In this document: positions 28,250 through 29,112 of the stretch, in pieces
Numbering within the stretch: the first letter of the stretch is position 1
Layout: every line of letters begins with the position of its first letter
Source: Parcubacteria group bacterium Athens0416_74
GTDB lineage: Bacteria > Patescibacteriota > Minisyncoccia > Phycocordibacterales > UBA2100
Direction: 5' to 3'
Length of the DNA: 29,112 nt
Assembly (NCBI GenBank): GCA_007375785.1
Contig: VMEY01000010.1
Location: 1 to 29,112, forward strand
Position numbers and translations under genes: made by a program
The notes under the pieces: model-generated
Seen by the model: the letters and a program-made list of their open reading frames with translations, nothing else
What the model was told of the DNA's origin: nothing
The model's database searches: none

Positions 28250-29112
28250 CTAGAAGTCGGCCTCGGTCCACCCCATAGACATCAAGAATCCTTTGAACTG
28301 CGGGTCAATCGCCGCCATACCGACGAGACTCTTGTTCATCCACGTATCCGCATTTGATTGTGCCCGCAGAAAGATGCTGACCGGAGCGGTTTGATACACA
28401 TTCGTCTTGTAGAACGGCGCAATGATTTCTTTGATATCGCTTTCTCTCTCTGGAAAGTATCGCTGAAGGTACGATGCATACATGAATCGCTCCATGCCGT
28501 CTAGCCCCTTCTCGGCACCCTGGGTTGACCGAAGAAATAGCGCCTGCTTGTAGGACTTCTCGGCAATCTCAAACGTGATACCCTGCTTTCCGACCTGCGT
28601 GAGGACGGGTTCGCCTGCCGCCCTCGCGAGGAAGGCAAGTTTTGCGATTATTTCTCCCTGACGCACATATATATCCGGAAGCAATCCCATTTCATTCGGG
28701 TCTTTTTCTACCCGCTTTGCGTCCCTTGCAGCGCTCGCGAGTTTTTTCAAGACAATCTCAAGCTCAGGACGCAACTCGTCGTATGTGGGACCAGCCGCCT
28801 TCGTAGAACTTGCCGCCTTTGAACGAATATCGTTCGCGTACCAATCCGCAATGCGCAACTCGGAGAGCGCAACAGGATAAAACGAACTCGAATATTCGAA
28901 GAGTCGCCGGTACGCGAGGTATATATCTCCATCCTTCCGGAATGATGCATACGGTTCCCCTTTGAAAGTCTCTTCAACTATCGGTCCTGCATATTGACCG
29001 TACCCGTACACATAAAAAATTGAGCCCATCCTCATGACGGCATACGAACGGAAAACCTCATTCGCGGACGGGTCGGCCACTATTTTCTTGAGCTCTCTGA
29101 TGGCTCCCGTAT
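28250..29112 (-). CDS. Hypothetical protein, N-terminus beyond the window
   Basis: At least 276 aa. The frame is open to the window edge (AIRELKKIVADPSANEVFRS), so the true start lies outside and the GTG at 29080 is not a convincing start. The visible part is mostly helical, with repeat-like pieces YLAYRRLFEYSSSFYPVALS, LAFLARAAGEPVLTQVGKQG and EIAEKSYKQALFLRSTQG that resemble TPR helices, and RFMYASYLQRYFPERESDI. No catalytic motif or membrane helix is seen in this part. I do not recognise the family. Similar proteins in CPR genomes follow O-antigen-ligase-like membrane parts, but that part would be outside the window. Confidence 0.65.
   Translation of the reverse strand, partial: TGAIRELKKIVADPSANEVFRSYAVMRMGSIFYVYGYGQYAGPIVEETFKGEPYASFRKDGDIYLAYRRLFEYSSSFYPVALSELRIADWYANDIRSKAASSTKAAGPTYDELRPELEIVLKKLASAARDAKRVEKDPNEMGLLPDIYVRQGEIIAKLAFLARAAGEPVLTQVGKQGITFEIAEKSYKQALFLRSTQGAEKGLDGMERFMYASYLQRYFPERESDIKEIIAPFYKTNVYQTAPVSIFLRAQSNADTWMNKSLVGMAAIDPQFKGFLMSMGWTEADF

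Noticed and set aside
1..29112. tRNA genes, CRISPR arrays, transposases, phage genes
   Set aside because: None was seen on either strand. Repeats present are only the short palindromes and the 23-bp inverted repeat.

Overview
The window looks like a chromosome segment of a Patescibacteria/CPR bacterium, probably a Parcubacteria relative. This is inferred from gene content and layout, not from a search. The evidence is: an S10-spc ribosomal protein cluster with no L30 gene and a zinc-ribbon S14; tight gene packing; a long TraG/VirD4-like ATPase standing alone; a lone purD; small secreted Cys-rich and Ig-like proteins; and almost no Shine-Dalgarno sequences.

Layout. On the + strand (1-3508) lie a secreted nuclease with an Excalibur tail, a frameshifted M15-type peptidase gene, then infC and rpmI-rplT, ending in a strong terminator. 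A 23-bp inverted repeat (3532-3631) separates these from a - strand block: a LOG-like protein, a small membrane protein overlapping a beta-CASP nuclease, a candidate structured RNA (6067-6217), ndk, the large ATPase, and the operon gmk-adk-map-purD. A second, rod-shaped candidate RNA (12977-13097) lies between gmk and secY.

From 13096 to 25516 the - strand carries the ribosomal protein cluster in the usual order. It is split into three transcription units: L3-L4-L23-L2, S19-L22-S3-L16-L29-S17-L14-L24-L5, and S14-S8-L6-L18-S5-L15-SecY. A 2-kb cassette sits between L5 and S14. It holds a phosphatase, a methyltransferase and, on the opposite strand, two small Fis-like helix-turn-helix proteins. 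From 25519 to the end are envelope proteins: a signal/TM protein, an Ig-like surface protein, a TPR protein, a half rhodanese and a partial unknown protein.

Two kinds of gene 5' end recur. Most single genes and short operons have an extended -10 (TGnTAnnnT) only 6-10 bases before the ATG, so their mRNAs should be leaderless. The four ribosomal protein units instead have a -35/-10 pair and a GC-rich hairpin at or near the predicted 5' end of the RNA. At least three single-base reading-frame breaks occur (two in the M15 gene, one in secY), which suggests sequencing errors and makes the broken genes uncertain.
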